NCBI RefSeq assembly: GCF_900078705.1
Contig: NZ_FKIF01000002.1
Coordinates: forward strand, 310,001-374,000
DNA from: Bordetella ansorpii
GTDB lineage: Bacteria; Pseudomonadota; Gammaproteobacteria; Burkholderiales; Burkholderiaceae_B
DNA: 64,000 nt
Direction: 5' to 3'
Shown: in pieces, positions 33,446-41,170 of the stretch
Numbering within the stretch: position 1 is the stretch's first letter
Layout: every line of letters starts with the position of its first letter
Made by a program: the position numbers and the translations under genes
Notes under the pieces: generated by a model
The model's input: only the letters and a program-made list of their open reading frames with translations
Told to the model about the DNA's origin: nothing
Database searches by the model: none

Positions 33446-34345
33446 ATGAAACACCCGGACCTGAACCTGCTGCTGCATTTCGAGGCGCTGATGAGCTGCC
33501 GCAGCCTGACCCGCGCCGCCGAGCAGCTGGGCGTCAGCCAGCCCGCGATGAGCGCCGCCCTGAATCGCCTGCGCCGCCTGTTCAACGACCCATTGCTGGT
33601 GCGCGAGGGCGGCGGCTGGCAACCGACCGAACAGGCCAACGAACTGCACCGGCGCTTCCGGCCCTTGCTGGAAGAATGGCGCCGCGCCACGCGCGAACTG
33701 GACGCCTTCGATCCCGCGCACTCGTCGCGCTCGCTGTCGCTGTACGCCACCGACTACGTGCAGTTCACGCTGCTGCCGCGCCTGTTGCCCGACCTGGCGC
33801 GCGACGCGCCGCATTTCCAGCTACGCATCGTGCCGGCCCGCCCGCAGCACGGCCTGAGCATGCTGGACACCAACCATGTGGAACTGATCGCGGGGTACTT
33901 TCCCGAGCCGTCGCCCGATCTGCGCACGCGATTCCTTTACGACGAGCCCGCCGTGTGCGTCGTGCGGGAAGGGCACCCGTGCCTGCGCAAGCGCTGGAAT
34001 CTGGATGCCTACCTGAAGTACGGCCACCTGGATCTGGCCGCGCACACGCGCTTCTTCAGCAACGCGGTGGACCGCGTGCTGCTGGGCCAGAACCGCAGCC
34101 GCCACATCGTGGCCACGCTGTCGAGCTATCTGGTGTGCCCGTTCGTCATCGCACAGTCGGATCTGATCGCGACCATGCCGGAAAGCATCGCCAGGACCAT
34201 GTCCACGGCGACGAAGACGGTGACGTTGAAGGTGCCGCTGGGACTGCCGAACATTGCCGTGTCGCTGTACTGGCACGAGCGGTACCAGGAAGACGCGGGG
34301 CATGCGTGGCTGCGGCAGTACATCGCGGACCGGATATCGATGTAG
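33446..34345 (+). CDS. LysR-family transcriptional regulator (NodD/LinR-like)
   Basis: A 299-residue LysR protein. The HTH region is HPDLNLLLHFEALMSCRSLTRAAEQLGVSQPAMSAALNRLRRLFNDPLLVR (3-53), typical of the NodD/LinR subgroup; the effector domain starts near 92 (RSLSLYATDYVQFTLLPRLLP). A GGAGGCG ribosome site precedes the ATG at 33446. It is divergent from the Bug-hyuAB operon; an AT-rich element TATAGTCACATCAATAGTA just upstream (about 33411-33429) is a candidate site for it or for the promoter. Confidence 0.92.
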   Translation: MKHPDLNLLLHFEALMSCRSLTRAAEQLGVSQPAMSAALNRLRRLFNDPLLVREGGGWQPTEQANELHRRFRPLLEEWRRATRELDAFDPAHSSRSLSLYATDYVQFTLLPRLLPDLARDAPHFQLRIVPARPQHGLSMLDTNHVELIAGYFPEPSPDLRTRFLYDEPAVCVVREGHPCLRKRWNLDAYLKYGHLDLAAHTRFFSNAVDRVLLGQNRSRHIVATLSSYLVCPFVIAQSDLIATMPESIARTMSTATKTVTLKVPLGLPNIAVSLYWHERYQEDAGHAWLRQYIADRISM

Positions 34346-34387
34346 CGGGGCCCGCCATCCCAAATTGACCCCGCGCACCACAAGCAA

Positions 34388-34419
34388 AAGCGCGGCAGGC
34401 CGCCGGCCCGTCCGCGCTT
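34388..34419. terminator. bidirectional terminator hairpin
   Basis: AAGCGCGG (34388-34395) pairs with CCGCGCTT (34412-34419) around a GC-rich inner loop, flanked by A-rich and T-containing tails (GCAAAAG... / CTTCTTGC). It lies between the convergent LysR and lldD-like genes. Confidence 0.55.
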
Positions 34420-34446
34420 CTTGCATGAAGCAACGCGATGCGCTGC

Positions 34447-35610
34447 CTACTCCGGATACGTGCCCGGCACCAGGATGCCGCGATCCACCTGCGACAGGTT
34501 CTTGCGGCCGCACAGCGCCATCGTCACGTCCATTTCCTTGTACAGGATCTCCAACACGCGCCGGACACCGTCCTGCCCATAGGCCCCAAGGCCATACAGG
34601 AACGCGCGGCCGATCATCGTGCCGCGCGCGCCCAGCGCGACGGCTTTCAGCACGTCCTGGCCCGAACGGATGCCGCCGTCCATCCAGACCTCGATGTTCG
34701 AGCCCGCCGCCTCGACAATGGCAGGCAGCATGCTGATGGACGACAGCGCGCCGTCCAGCTGGCGCCCGCCGTGGTTGCTGACGATCAGCGCATCCGCGCC
34801 GGTCTGCGCGGCCATGCGCGCATCCTCGGCATCCAGGATGCCCTTGAGAATGAGCTTGCCGCCCCAACGCTTCTTGATCCACTCCACGTCGTCCCAGCTC
34901 AGGCGCGGGTCGAACTGCTCGGCCGTCCACGACGACAGCGAGGACAGGTCGGTGACGCTCTTGGCATGGCCCACGATGTTGCCGAAGGTGCGGCGCGGCG
35001 TGCCCAGCATGCTCATGCACCAGCGCGGCTTGGTGGCCAGGTTGATGAGGTTGGCCAGCGTGGGCTTGGGCGGCGCGGACAGGCCGTTCTTGATGTCCTT
35101 GTGGCGCTGGCCCATGATCTGCAGATCGAGCGTCAGCACCAGCGCCGAACAATTGGCTGCCTTGGCGCGATCGATCAGGTTCTCGATGAACTCGCGGTCG
35201 CGCATCACGTACAGCTGGAACCAGAACGGCTTCTGCGTGAACCTGGCCACGTCCTCGATCGAGCAGATGCTCATCGTGGACAGCGTGAACGGCACGCCGA
35301 AATCGGAAGCCGCCTTGGCGGCCAGCATTTCGCCATCGGCATGCTGCATGCCGGTCAGGCCGGTGGGCGCCAGGGCCACCGGCATGGCCACGTGCTGGCC
35401 GGCCATCGTGGTGGCCAGCGAACGGCCGTCCATGTCGACCGCCACGCGCTGGCGCAGCTTGATCTTCTGGAAATCGGCCTCGTTGGCGCGGTAGGTGCCT
35501 TCGGTCCAGGCGCCGGAGTCGGCGTAGTCGTAGAACATGCGCGGCACGCGGCGCCTGGCGATGATCCGCAGGTCTTCGACGGTGGTGATCTTGGAGAGAT
35601 TCTGGCTCAT
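34447..35610 (-). CDS. lldD: FMN-dependent alpha-hydroxy acid dehydrogenase (L-lactate dehydrogenase type)
   Basis: A 387-residue enzyme of the FMN-dependent alpha-hydroxy-acid dehydrogenase family (LldD, glycolate oxidase, mandelate dehydrogenase). It has RRRVPRMFYDYADSGAWTE near the N-terminus, MPVALAPTGLTGMQHADGE for FMN contact, and the active-site motif SNHGGRQLDGA (about 270-280) with the catalytic His and an Arg, then WMDGGIRSGQDVLKA. ATG at 35610 (MSQNLSK) was chosen. It oxidises L-2-hydroxy acids, most likely L-lactate, passing electrons to quinone; other 2-hydroxy acids are possible. Monocistronic, divergent from acyP. Confidence 0.88.
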   Translation of the reverse strand: MSQNLSKITTVEDLRIIARRRVPRMFYDYADSGAWTEGTYRANEADFQKIKLRQRVAVDMDGRSLATTMAGQHVAMPVALAPTGLTGMQHADGEMLAAKAASDFGVPFTLSTMSICSIEDVARFTQKPFWFQLYVMRDREFIENLIDRAKAANCSALVLTLDLQIMGQRHKDIKNGLSAPPKPTLANLINLATKPRWCMSMLGTPRRTFGNIVGHAKSVTDLSSLSSWTAEQFDPRLSWDDVEWIKKRWGGKLILKGILDAEDARMAAQTGADALIVSNHGGRQLDGALSSISMLPAIVEAAGSNIEVWMDGGIRSGQDVLKAVALGARGTMIGRAFLYGLGAYGQDGVRRVLEILYKEMDVTMALCGRKNLSQVDRGILVPGTYPE

Positions 35611-35779
35611 GTTATTGGGATCGTGATGGCCGTGAATTCGAATGATGGTGACGGCATGCCGCGCCCCTGCGCGCAAGCGGGGCCCAGTATACGCCCGGCC
35701 CCGGCGGCATCATCGGCCGGTCCCTATAATCGGCGCAGGGCGGCCATGCCTCCGCCGCTCGCAGGATAAGGACAGACTC

Positions 35780-36064
35780 ATGCAACAGCCCCCCCTCGAA
35801 ACCGTACTCGTCTCCATCCGGGGCAAGGTCCAGGGCGTCGGCTATCGCCACGCCACCGTGCGCCGCGCCCACATGCTGGGCGTGACCGGCTGGGTGCAGA
35901 ACCTGGAGGACGGCACGGTCGAAGCCCTGGTGCAGGGCTCGCCCGACCAGGTCGACCACATGCTGGAATGGCTGCGCCGCGGCCCGCCCGCGGCCGTGGT
36001 GACCGACCTGCAGACCCAGCGCGACTTCAGCGAGAAACGCTACGGGCGCTTCGAACAGCTGTAA
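35780..36064 (+). CDS. acyP: acylphosphatase
   Basis: A 94-residue acylphosphatase, hydrolysing carboxyl-phosphate bonds. The phosphate loop GKVQGVGYRHA contains the catalytic Arg23, and GWVQNLEDGTVE holds Asn41, the same positions as in E. coli YccX. Length is normal. ATG at 35780 is preceded by AAGGA (35777 region); it is monocistronic and convergent with the amidase gene. Confidence 0.95.
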   Translation: MQQPPLETVLVSIRGKVQGVGYRHATVRRAHMLGVTGWVQNLEDGTVEALVQGSPDQVDHMLEWLRRGPPAAVVTDLQTQRDFSEKRYGRFEQL

Positions 36065-36085
36065 CCCGCGCGGCAGCGGGTGCGA

Positions 36086-37498
36086 TCAAAGCGTCGGCGC
36101 CTGCTTCCAGAACTGCGTGGCCTGCTCGAAGGCATGCGCCATCTGCAGCACGCTCCATTCGTCGCGGTAGCGGCCCACGATCTGCAGGCCCACCGGCAAA
36201 CCCGACGCCGTGAAACCGGCGGGCACCGAGATCGCGGGATGGCCGGTCAGCGACACGTAGTACGCCGAGCGCATCCAGTCGATGTAGTTCAGCATCGGCA
36301 TGTTGTCGATGGCCAGCGGGTACTCTTCGTCCACCAGGAACGGCGCCACCTGGCTGACCGGACCGATGATGAAGTCGTAATCCTGCATGAAGGCGTGCAT
36401 GCGCTCGAACAAGGCGGCGCGCTCGCGTTCGGCATGCACCAGGCGCTCGGCCGGCTGCGACCAGCCCAGCTCGGTGTTCCAGATCACCGTCTGCTTCACT
36501 TTGTCGTGGTACTGGCGCACCGTGTCGCCCTGGCCGATGGCGAACTGCTGCGCGCGCAGGGCCTGGAAGGCCCCGTCCGCGTCGCCGAAATCCGGGCACG
36601 CCTCTTGCACCACGCAGCCGAGCTTCCTGAATACCTCGATCTGCGCCTGCAAGGCCTGCACCACCGCGGGCTCGACCGGCAGACCATCCCAGTCCATCGT
36701 CACCGCCACGCGCACGCCACGGAAGTCGCGTTCCAGCGGTTCGAGGAAGCGGCGCGGATCCTGTTCGATGGCCAGCGGATCGCGCGCGTCCGGACCGGCC
36801 AGCGCGGCCAGCATCAGGGCCACGTCGCCCACGGTGCGCGCCATGGGGCCGGCCACCGTCAGCGTGCTGTACGGCGCGGCCGTCGGCACGTTGGGCACCC
36901 GGCCGGGCGACGGCCGCAGCCCCACCACGTTGCAGAAGCCCGCGGGATTGCGCAGCGAACCGCCCATGTCCGTGCCGTCCGCCAGGGGCAGCATGCGGGT
37001 GGCCAGCGCCGCGGCCGCGCCCCCGCTGCTGCCGCCCGAGGTGCGGTTGCGGTCGTAGGGATTGCGCGTGGCGCCGAACACCGTGTTGAACGTGTGCGAA
37101 CCCGCGCCGAACTCCGGCAGGTTGGTCTTGCCCAGCGTGATGGCGCCGGCGGCGCGCTGGCGCTCGACCGGCAGGCTGTCGCGCGTGGGCACGAAATCGC
37201 GGAACACCGGCGACCCATACGTGGTGCGCATGCCGGCGGTCAGGAAGCTGTCCTTGTGCGCCACGGGCAGGCCGTGCAAGAGGCCCAGCGGCTTGCCCGC
37301 GGCCTGAGCCTCATCGGCCCGCGCGGCCTGTTTCAGCGCGCCCTCGGCATCCAGCGTGACGATGGCGTTGACCTTGGGATTCCACTGCTCGATGCGGGCC
37401 AGGTGGGCCTGCACGACGTCGCGCGCGCTCAGATGGCCCGCGGCGATCTCGGCACGCATCTGCAGCGCGGTCATCTCGCAGATCGAGGTGGAATCCAT
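36086..37498 (-). CDS. amidase signature family amidohydrolase
   Basis: A 470-residue amidase-signature enzyme hydrolysing an amide to acid and ammonia. The Ser-cisSer-Lys triad is visible: Lys82 in VAHKDSF, the serine pair in TSGGSSGGAAA (153-163; cis-Ser about 157) and nucleophile Ser181 in GTDMGGSLRNPA. Length is typical of AtzF/GatA-like amidases, but genomic context (no gatB/gatC) rules out the tRNA amidotransferase role. ATG at 37498. It lies 45 bases downstream of the LysR gene on the same strand, so it may belong to the same regulon as the acyl-CoA genes divergent from that regulator, for example releasing an acid that the synthetase activates (inference). Confidence 0.9.
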   Translation of the reverse strand: MDSTSICEMTALQMRAEIAAGHLSARDVVQAHLARIEQWNPKVNAIVTLDAEGALKQAARADEAQAAGKPLGLLHGLPVAHKDSFLTAGMRTTYGSPVFRDFVPTRDSLPVERQRAAGAITLGKTNLPEFGAGSHTFNTVFGATRNPYDRNRTSGGSSGGAAAALATRMLPLADGTDMGGSLRNPAGFCNVVGLRPSPGRVPNVPTAAPYSTLTVAGPMARTVGDVALMLAALAGPDARDPLAIEQDPRRFLEPLERDFRGVRVAVTMDWDGLPVEPAVVQALQAQIEVFRKLGCVVQEACPDFGDADGAFQALRAQQFAIGQGDTVRQYHDKVKQTVIWNTELGWSQPAERLVHAERERAALFERMHAFMQDYDFIIGPVSQVAPFLVDEEYPLAIDNMPMLNYIDWMRSAYYVSLTGHPAISVPAGFTASGLPVGLQIVGRYRDEWSVLQMAHAFEQATQFWKQAPTL

Positions 37499-37543
37499 GG
37501 GCAAATCTCCTTGTTGCGGGTTCAGCGGCACTATACGCCGGGT

Positions 37544-38473
37544 CTATGCGCCGGGCTTGCCGTCCACGCCCATGCCCCGGACATCGCGCGCGCACTCCTG
37601 CAGATACTCGATCATCGTGGCGATGGCGCGCGGGTGATGGCGGTTCGGCATGTACAGCATGAACATGCCGCGGCCGTAGATGCTCAGGTGCCAATCCCGC
37701 AGCACCCGCACGATATCCCCGCGAGCCAGGTCGTCGTCGATCACGTAATCCGGCAGCAAGCCTATGCCCAACCCCTCCAGCACCCCCTGGCGCAGGAAAG
37801 GGTAATCGCGCGAGCCGAGCGCGGGCGCCTCCAGCGTGACCTGGTTGCGCCGGCCATCGGCATCATAGGCCGACAGGCGCGTCGGGCGGCCGATCACGGC
37901 GGCGTAGAGCATCGGCGCCTCGCGCAGGTCGTCCGGATGCGCGGGTAGCGCCTGCGTGGCGGCGTACTGGCGCGACACGCAGGCGTAGTAGCGGATCGTG
38001 CCCAGCTCGCGCGCCACCAGCATCGGCGGGGGTTCGGACATGATGCGCACGGCGATGTCCACCTCGTCGCGCACCAGATCGTCCACGCTGTTGTTGAACA
38101 GCACGTCCAGCCGGATGCCCGGATAGCGGCGCTTGAACGCCATCAGCCAGGGCGCCATCACGAAATGCCCGTAGCCGCTGGGCACGCTCAGGCGCACGCG
38201 GCCCTGCAGCGTATTGCCCAGCGTCTGCACCGATTCGCGCGCGGCCGACAGCTCGTCCTGGATGCTGCGGCCGTGCCGATACAGCGTCAGGCCAAGCTCG
38301 GTGGGCTCGACACGGCGCGTGGTGCGCCGCACCAACTGCATGCCGACCGAGCGCTCCAGCTGGCTCAGGTGATAGCTGACGTTGGCCCGCGTCATCTTGA
38401 GCCGGCGGGCGGCTTCACTCAGGTTGCCGGCATCGAGAATCTCGACCAGCAGGGTCAGCGACTTCAGGTCCAT
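37544..38473 (-). CDS. LysR-family transcriptional regulator
   Basis: A 309-residue LysR protein: HTH at MDLKSLTLLVEILDAGNLSEAARRLKMTRANVSYHLSQLERSVGMQLVRRTTRRVEPT, then an effector domain from about 90 (GRVRLSVPSGYGHFVMAPWLMAFKRRYPG). It is upstream of the amidase gene and divergent from the acyl-CoA dehydrogenase operon across 362 bases. Candidate operator GATTGTCAATC (38524-38534) lies 50 bases from its start. Confidence 0.92.
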   Translation of the reverse strand: MDLKSLTLLVEILDAGNLSEAARRLKMTRANVSYHLSQLERSVGMQLVRRTTRRVEPTELGLTLYRHGRSIQDELSAARESVQTLGNTLQGRVRLSVPSGYGHFVMAPWLMAFKRRYPGIRLDVLFNNSVDDLVRDEVDIAVRIMSEPPPMLVARELGTIRYYACVSRQYAATQALPAHPDDLREAPMLYAAVIGRPTRLSAYDADGRRNQVTLEAPALGSRDYPFLRQGVLEGLGIGLLPDYVIDDDLARGDIVRVLRDWHLSIYGRGMFMLYMPNRHHPRAIATMIEYLQECARDVRGMGVDGKPGA

Positions 38474-38523
38474 GGCGTTGCTGTGCTGCAGCGTGGCTGT
38501 GCAGTGTCAAAATTTCCTGTACA

Positions 38524-38534
38524 GATTGTCAATC
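38524..38534. promoter_or_regulatory. small palindrome, candidate LysR operator
   Basis: GATTG-T-CAATC is a perfect five-base inverted repeat, and GATTGTCAAGG repeats half of it at 38543-38553. It is in the 362-base divergent gap between the LysR and acyl-CoA dehydrogenase genes; the remainder of that gap (38560-38835) shows no gene I can support. Confidence 0.4.
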
Positions 38535-38835
38535 GAATGGGGGATTGTCAAGGAAGGCTTGCTGGCAAAGAATCTGCTTTGCCTGCTTGCCTGGCGGTCT
38601 CGGATCGATCGCGGCCAGGGAACAGCAGTTCAGACATGACGAGTACCGGCGCCACGGCAACCGGTCCACCAGGAGACAAGTGCTTGCAGACGACCCCGCG
38701 TCCGCACGGCCGGCGCACCGTTGCGCACGGCCCATCCCCCGCCCGGCTCGCCCTGCGCGCCCTTTTGCGCTCCCCGCGTGATCCGGCCGTCCGGCTCCTT
38801 CGCAACGCCTCCTTCTTTTTCCCTGGAATGCATTC

Positions 38836-40026
38836 ATGGACCTGAACTTCAGCCCTGAAGAACTGGCCTTTCGCGACGACGTGCGCGATTTCCTGCGCCA
38901 GCGCCTGACACCCGAGCTGGCCGCCAAAGTGCGCGCCGGCAAGCACCTGAGCAAGGCCGAGATGGAAGGCTGGCATGCCGAGCTGCACGCACGCGGCTGG
39001 CTGGCCAGCCACTGGCCCGAGCAATACGGCGGCACCGGCTGGAGCGCCGCGCAGAAATACCTGTTCGACCATGAGTGCGCCCTGGCCGGCGCGCCGCGCA
39101 TCGTGCCCTTCGGCGTCAGCATGCTGGGACCCGTGCTGATCAAGTACGGCAACGAGGCCCAGAAACGCCATTGGCTGCCGCGCATCCTGGATGGTTCGGA
39201 CTGGTGGTGCCAGGGCTATTCCGAACCCGGCGCGGGCTCGGACCTGGCCTCGCTGCAGACGCGCGCCGTGCGCCAGGGCAACGAATACATCGTCAACGGC
39301 CAGAAGACCTGGACCACGCTGGGCCAGCACGCCAACATGATCTTCTGCCTGGTGCGCACCGCAAGCGATGGCCGGCCGCAGGAAGGCATCAGCTTCCTGC
39401 TGATCGACATGACCACGCCCGGCATCGAGTTGCGCCCCATCCGCACGCTGGATGGCGATCACGAAGTCAACGAGGTCTTCTTCTCGGACGTGCGCGTGCC
39501 GGTGGAAAACCTGGTGGGCGAAGAGAACCGCGGCTGGACCTGCGCCAAGTACCTGCTGACCTACGAGCGCACCAACATCGCGGGCGTGGGCCTGTCGTAT
39601 GCGGCGCTGGCCGAGTTGAAAGAAGCCGCCTCGAAGGCCGTGCGCAACGGCCGCCCCCTGACCGAAGACCCGCTGTACGCCGCGCGCCTGGCCCGCGTCG
39701 AGATCGACCTGGACAACATGCGCACCACCAACCTGCGCGTGATCGCGGCCTCCGAACACGGCGCGCCGGGCGCCGAAAGCTCGATGCTGAAGATACGCGG
39801 CACGCAGATCCGCCAGGAGATCTCGTCGCTGATGCGCCGCGCCGCCGGCCCGCATGGCCGCGCGCACGATCCGCGCATGCTGGAGGCAGGCGATGCGTTG
39901 GGCTTCGGACCGGAGGGCACCGAAGGCTCGGCCGCGCGCTACTTCAACCTGCGCAAGCTGTCGATCTTCGGCGGCTCCAACGAGATCCAGCGCAACATCA
40001 TCTCGAAAATGATCCTGGGACTATAG
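38836..40026 (+). CDS. acyl-CoA dehydrogenase, PimC-like large subunit
   Basis: A 396-residue acyl-CoA dehydrogenase. It begins MDLNFSPEELAFRDDVRDFLRQ and has the FAD/substrate motif WCQGYSEPGAGSDLASLQT (about 125-143), FLLIDMTTPGIELRP, and the C-terminal SIFGGSNEIQRNIISK block. The sequence closely follows the PimC type (large subunit of pimeloyl-CoA dehydrogenase), which works as a heterotetramer with a shorter partner; the next gene, 8 bases downstream, encodes such a partner. The Glu found in the medium-chain enzymes' YEGT motif is replaced by Gly (IFGGSNE), so the catalytic base must lie elsewhere or in the partner. Confidence 0.9.
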   Translation: MDLNFSPEELAFRDDVRDFLRQRLTPELAAKVRAGKHLSKAEMEGWHAELHARGWLASHWPEQYGGTGWSAAQKYLFDHECALAGAPRIVPFGVSMLGPVLIKYGNEAQKRHWLPRILDGSDWWCQGYSEPGAGSDLASLQTRAVRQGNEYIVNGQKTWTTLGQHANMIFCLVRTASDGRPQEGISFLLIDMTTPGIELRPIRTLDGDHEVNEVFFSDVRVPVENLVGEENRGWTCAKYLLTYERTNIAGVGLSYAALAELKEAASKAVRNGRPLTEDPLYAARLARVEIDLDNMRTTNLRVIAASEHGAPGAESSMLKIRGTQIRQEISSLMRRAAGPHGRAHDPRMLEAGDALGFGPEGTEGSAARYFNLRKLSIFGGSNEIQRNIISKMILGL

Positions 40027-40034
40027 GCGGACAC

Positions 40035-41159
40035 ATGGACCTGCAGCACACCGAAGACCGCCGCATGCTGGCGGACATGCTGGGCCGCTTCATCGGCGAG
40101 CAGCACGATGCGGCGGCGCGCCTGCGCATCGCATACTCCGATGCGGGACACGATCCCCTGTTGTGGAAGCGATTCGCCGAACAGGGCGCCATCGCGGCCT
40201 TGTTTGGCGAGGCCGCCGGAGGACTGGGCGGCACGGCGTTCGACATCACCGTGGTGTTCGAAGCGCTGGGCAGGGGACTGGTGGCCGAGCCGTTTCTCGG
40301 CACCTTGATGGCGGGCAGCGTGTTGGCCGGGGCGGGCGATGCGCACCTCGGCGTGCTGGGCCGCATGATCGCGGGCGAAGAGATCGCCGTGCTGGCGCAT
40401 GAAGAGACGGGCGGCTATGCGCCGGACCACGTGGCGACCCGCGCGCATGCCGAGGGCCGGGAATGGGTGCTGGACGGCGGCAAGGCCATGGTGCCGTGCG
40501 CCAACACGGCGGGGCATTTCATCATCTCGGCAAGCCATGCCGACGCGGGCAAGGACCGCATCCAGTTGTTCCTGGTGCCGCGCGATGCCGCCGGACTGAC
40601 GATGCGGGATTGCGGCTCCGTCGACGGCGGCAGGGTGGCCGACCTGACGCTGCGCGGCGTTCGCGTGCCGGCGGCGTCGGTGCTGGGCCAAGCAGGCGCC
40701 GGCGCCGCGCTGCTCGAGCAGGCGTTGGGGCGTGGCGTGCTGGCCCTGTGCGCGGAGGCGGTCGGCATCATGGACGTCATCCGCGACACCACATTGGACT
40801 ACCTGCGCACGCGCCGCCAGTTCGGCACCGTGATCGGCCAGTTCCAGGCCTTGCAGCATCGCATGACCGAACTGGTCATCGAGATCGAGCAGGCGCGCTC
40901 GGCCGTCATCAATGCGGCGGCGGCCGTGGATGATGAGACAGATCGCCTGGCGCGCGAACGTGCGCTGGCCGCGGCCAAGTACACGATCGGCCGCGTGGGC
41001 GCGCTGGTGGCGGAAGAAACCATCCAGCTGCATGGCGGCATCGGCATGACGTGGGAATTGCCCCTGGCCCATTACGCCAAGCGGCTGGTGATGATCGATC
41101 ATCAACTGGGCGACGAAGACGAACATCTGGCGCGATACATCGCGCTGGGCCGGGGATAG
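40035..41159 (+). CDS. acyl-CoA dehydrogenase, PimD-like small subunit
   Basis: A 374-residue acyl-CoA dehydrogenase-family protein, more divergent than its neighbour. It keeps LDYLRTRRQFGTVIGQFQALQHRMTEL (about 255-281) and the C-terminal HGGIGMTWELPLAHYAKRL, but the central SEPxAGSD-type motif is weak (LAHEETGGYAPDHVATRA). This pattern fits the small subunit of heterotetrameric dehydrogenases (PimD, steroid-side-chain FadE pairs). ATG at 40035 is 8 bases after the large-subunit stop; the long frame upstream is out of context. The next gene follows 11 bases later. Confidence 0.88.
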   Translation: MDLQHTEDRRMLADMLGRFIGEQHDAAARLRIAYSDAGHDPLLWKRFAEQGAIAALFGEAAGGLGGTAFDITVVFEALGRGLVAEPFLGTLMAGSVLAGAGDAHLGVLGRMIAGEEIAVLAHEETGGYAPDHVATRAHAEGREWVLDGGKAMVPCANTAGHFIISASHADAGKDRIQLFLVPRDAAGLTMRDCGSVDGGRVADLTLRGVRVPAASVLGQAGAGAALLEQALGRGVLALCAEAVGIMDVIRDTTLDYLRTRRQFGTVIGQFQALQHRMTELVIEIEQARSAVINAAAAVDDETDRLARERALAAAKYTIGRVGALVAEETIQLHGGIGMTWELPLAHYAKRLVMIDHQLGDEDEHLARYIALGRG

Positions 41160-41170
41160 GAGTCCGCATC

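Noticed and set aside
36086-37498. Calling the amidase GatA
   Set aside because: The catalytic triad fits the whole amidase-signature family, but gatB and gatC are not adjacent and the neighbours are catabolic.
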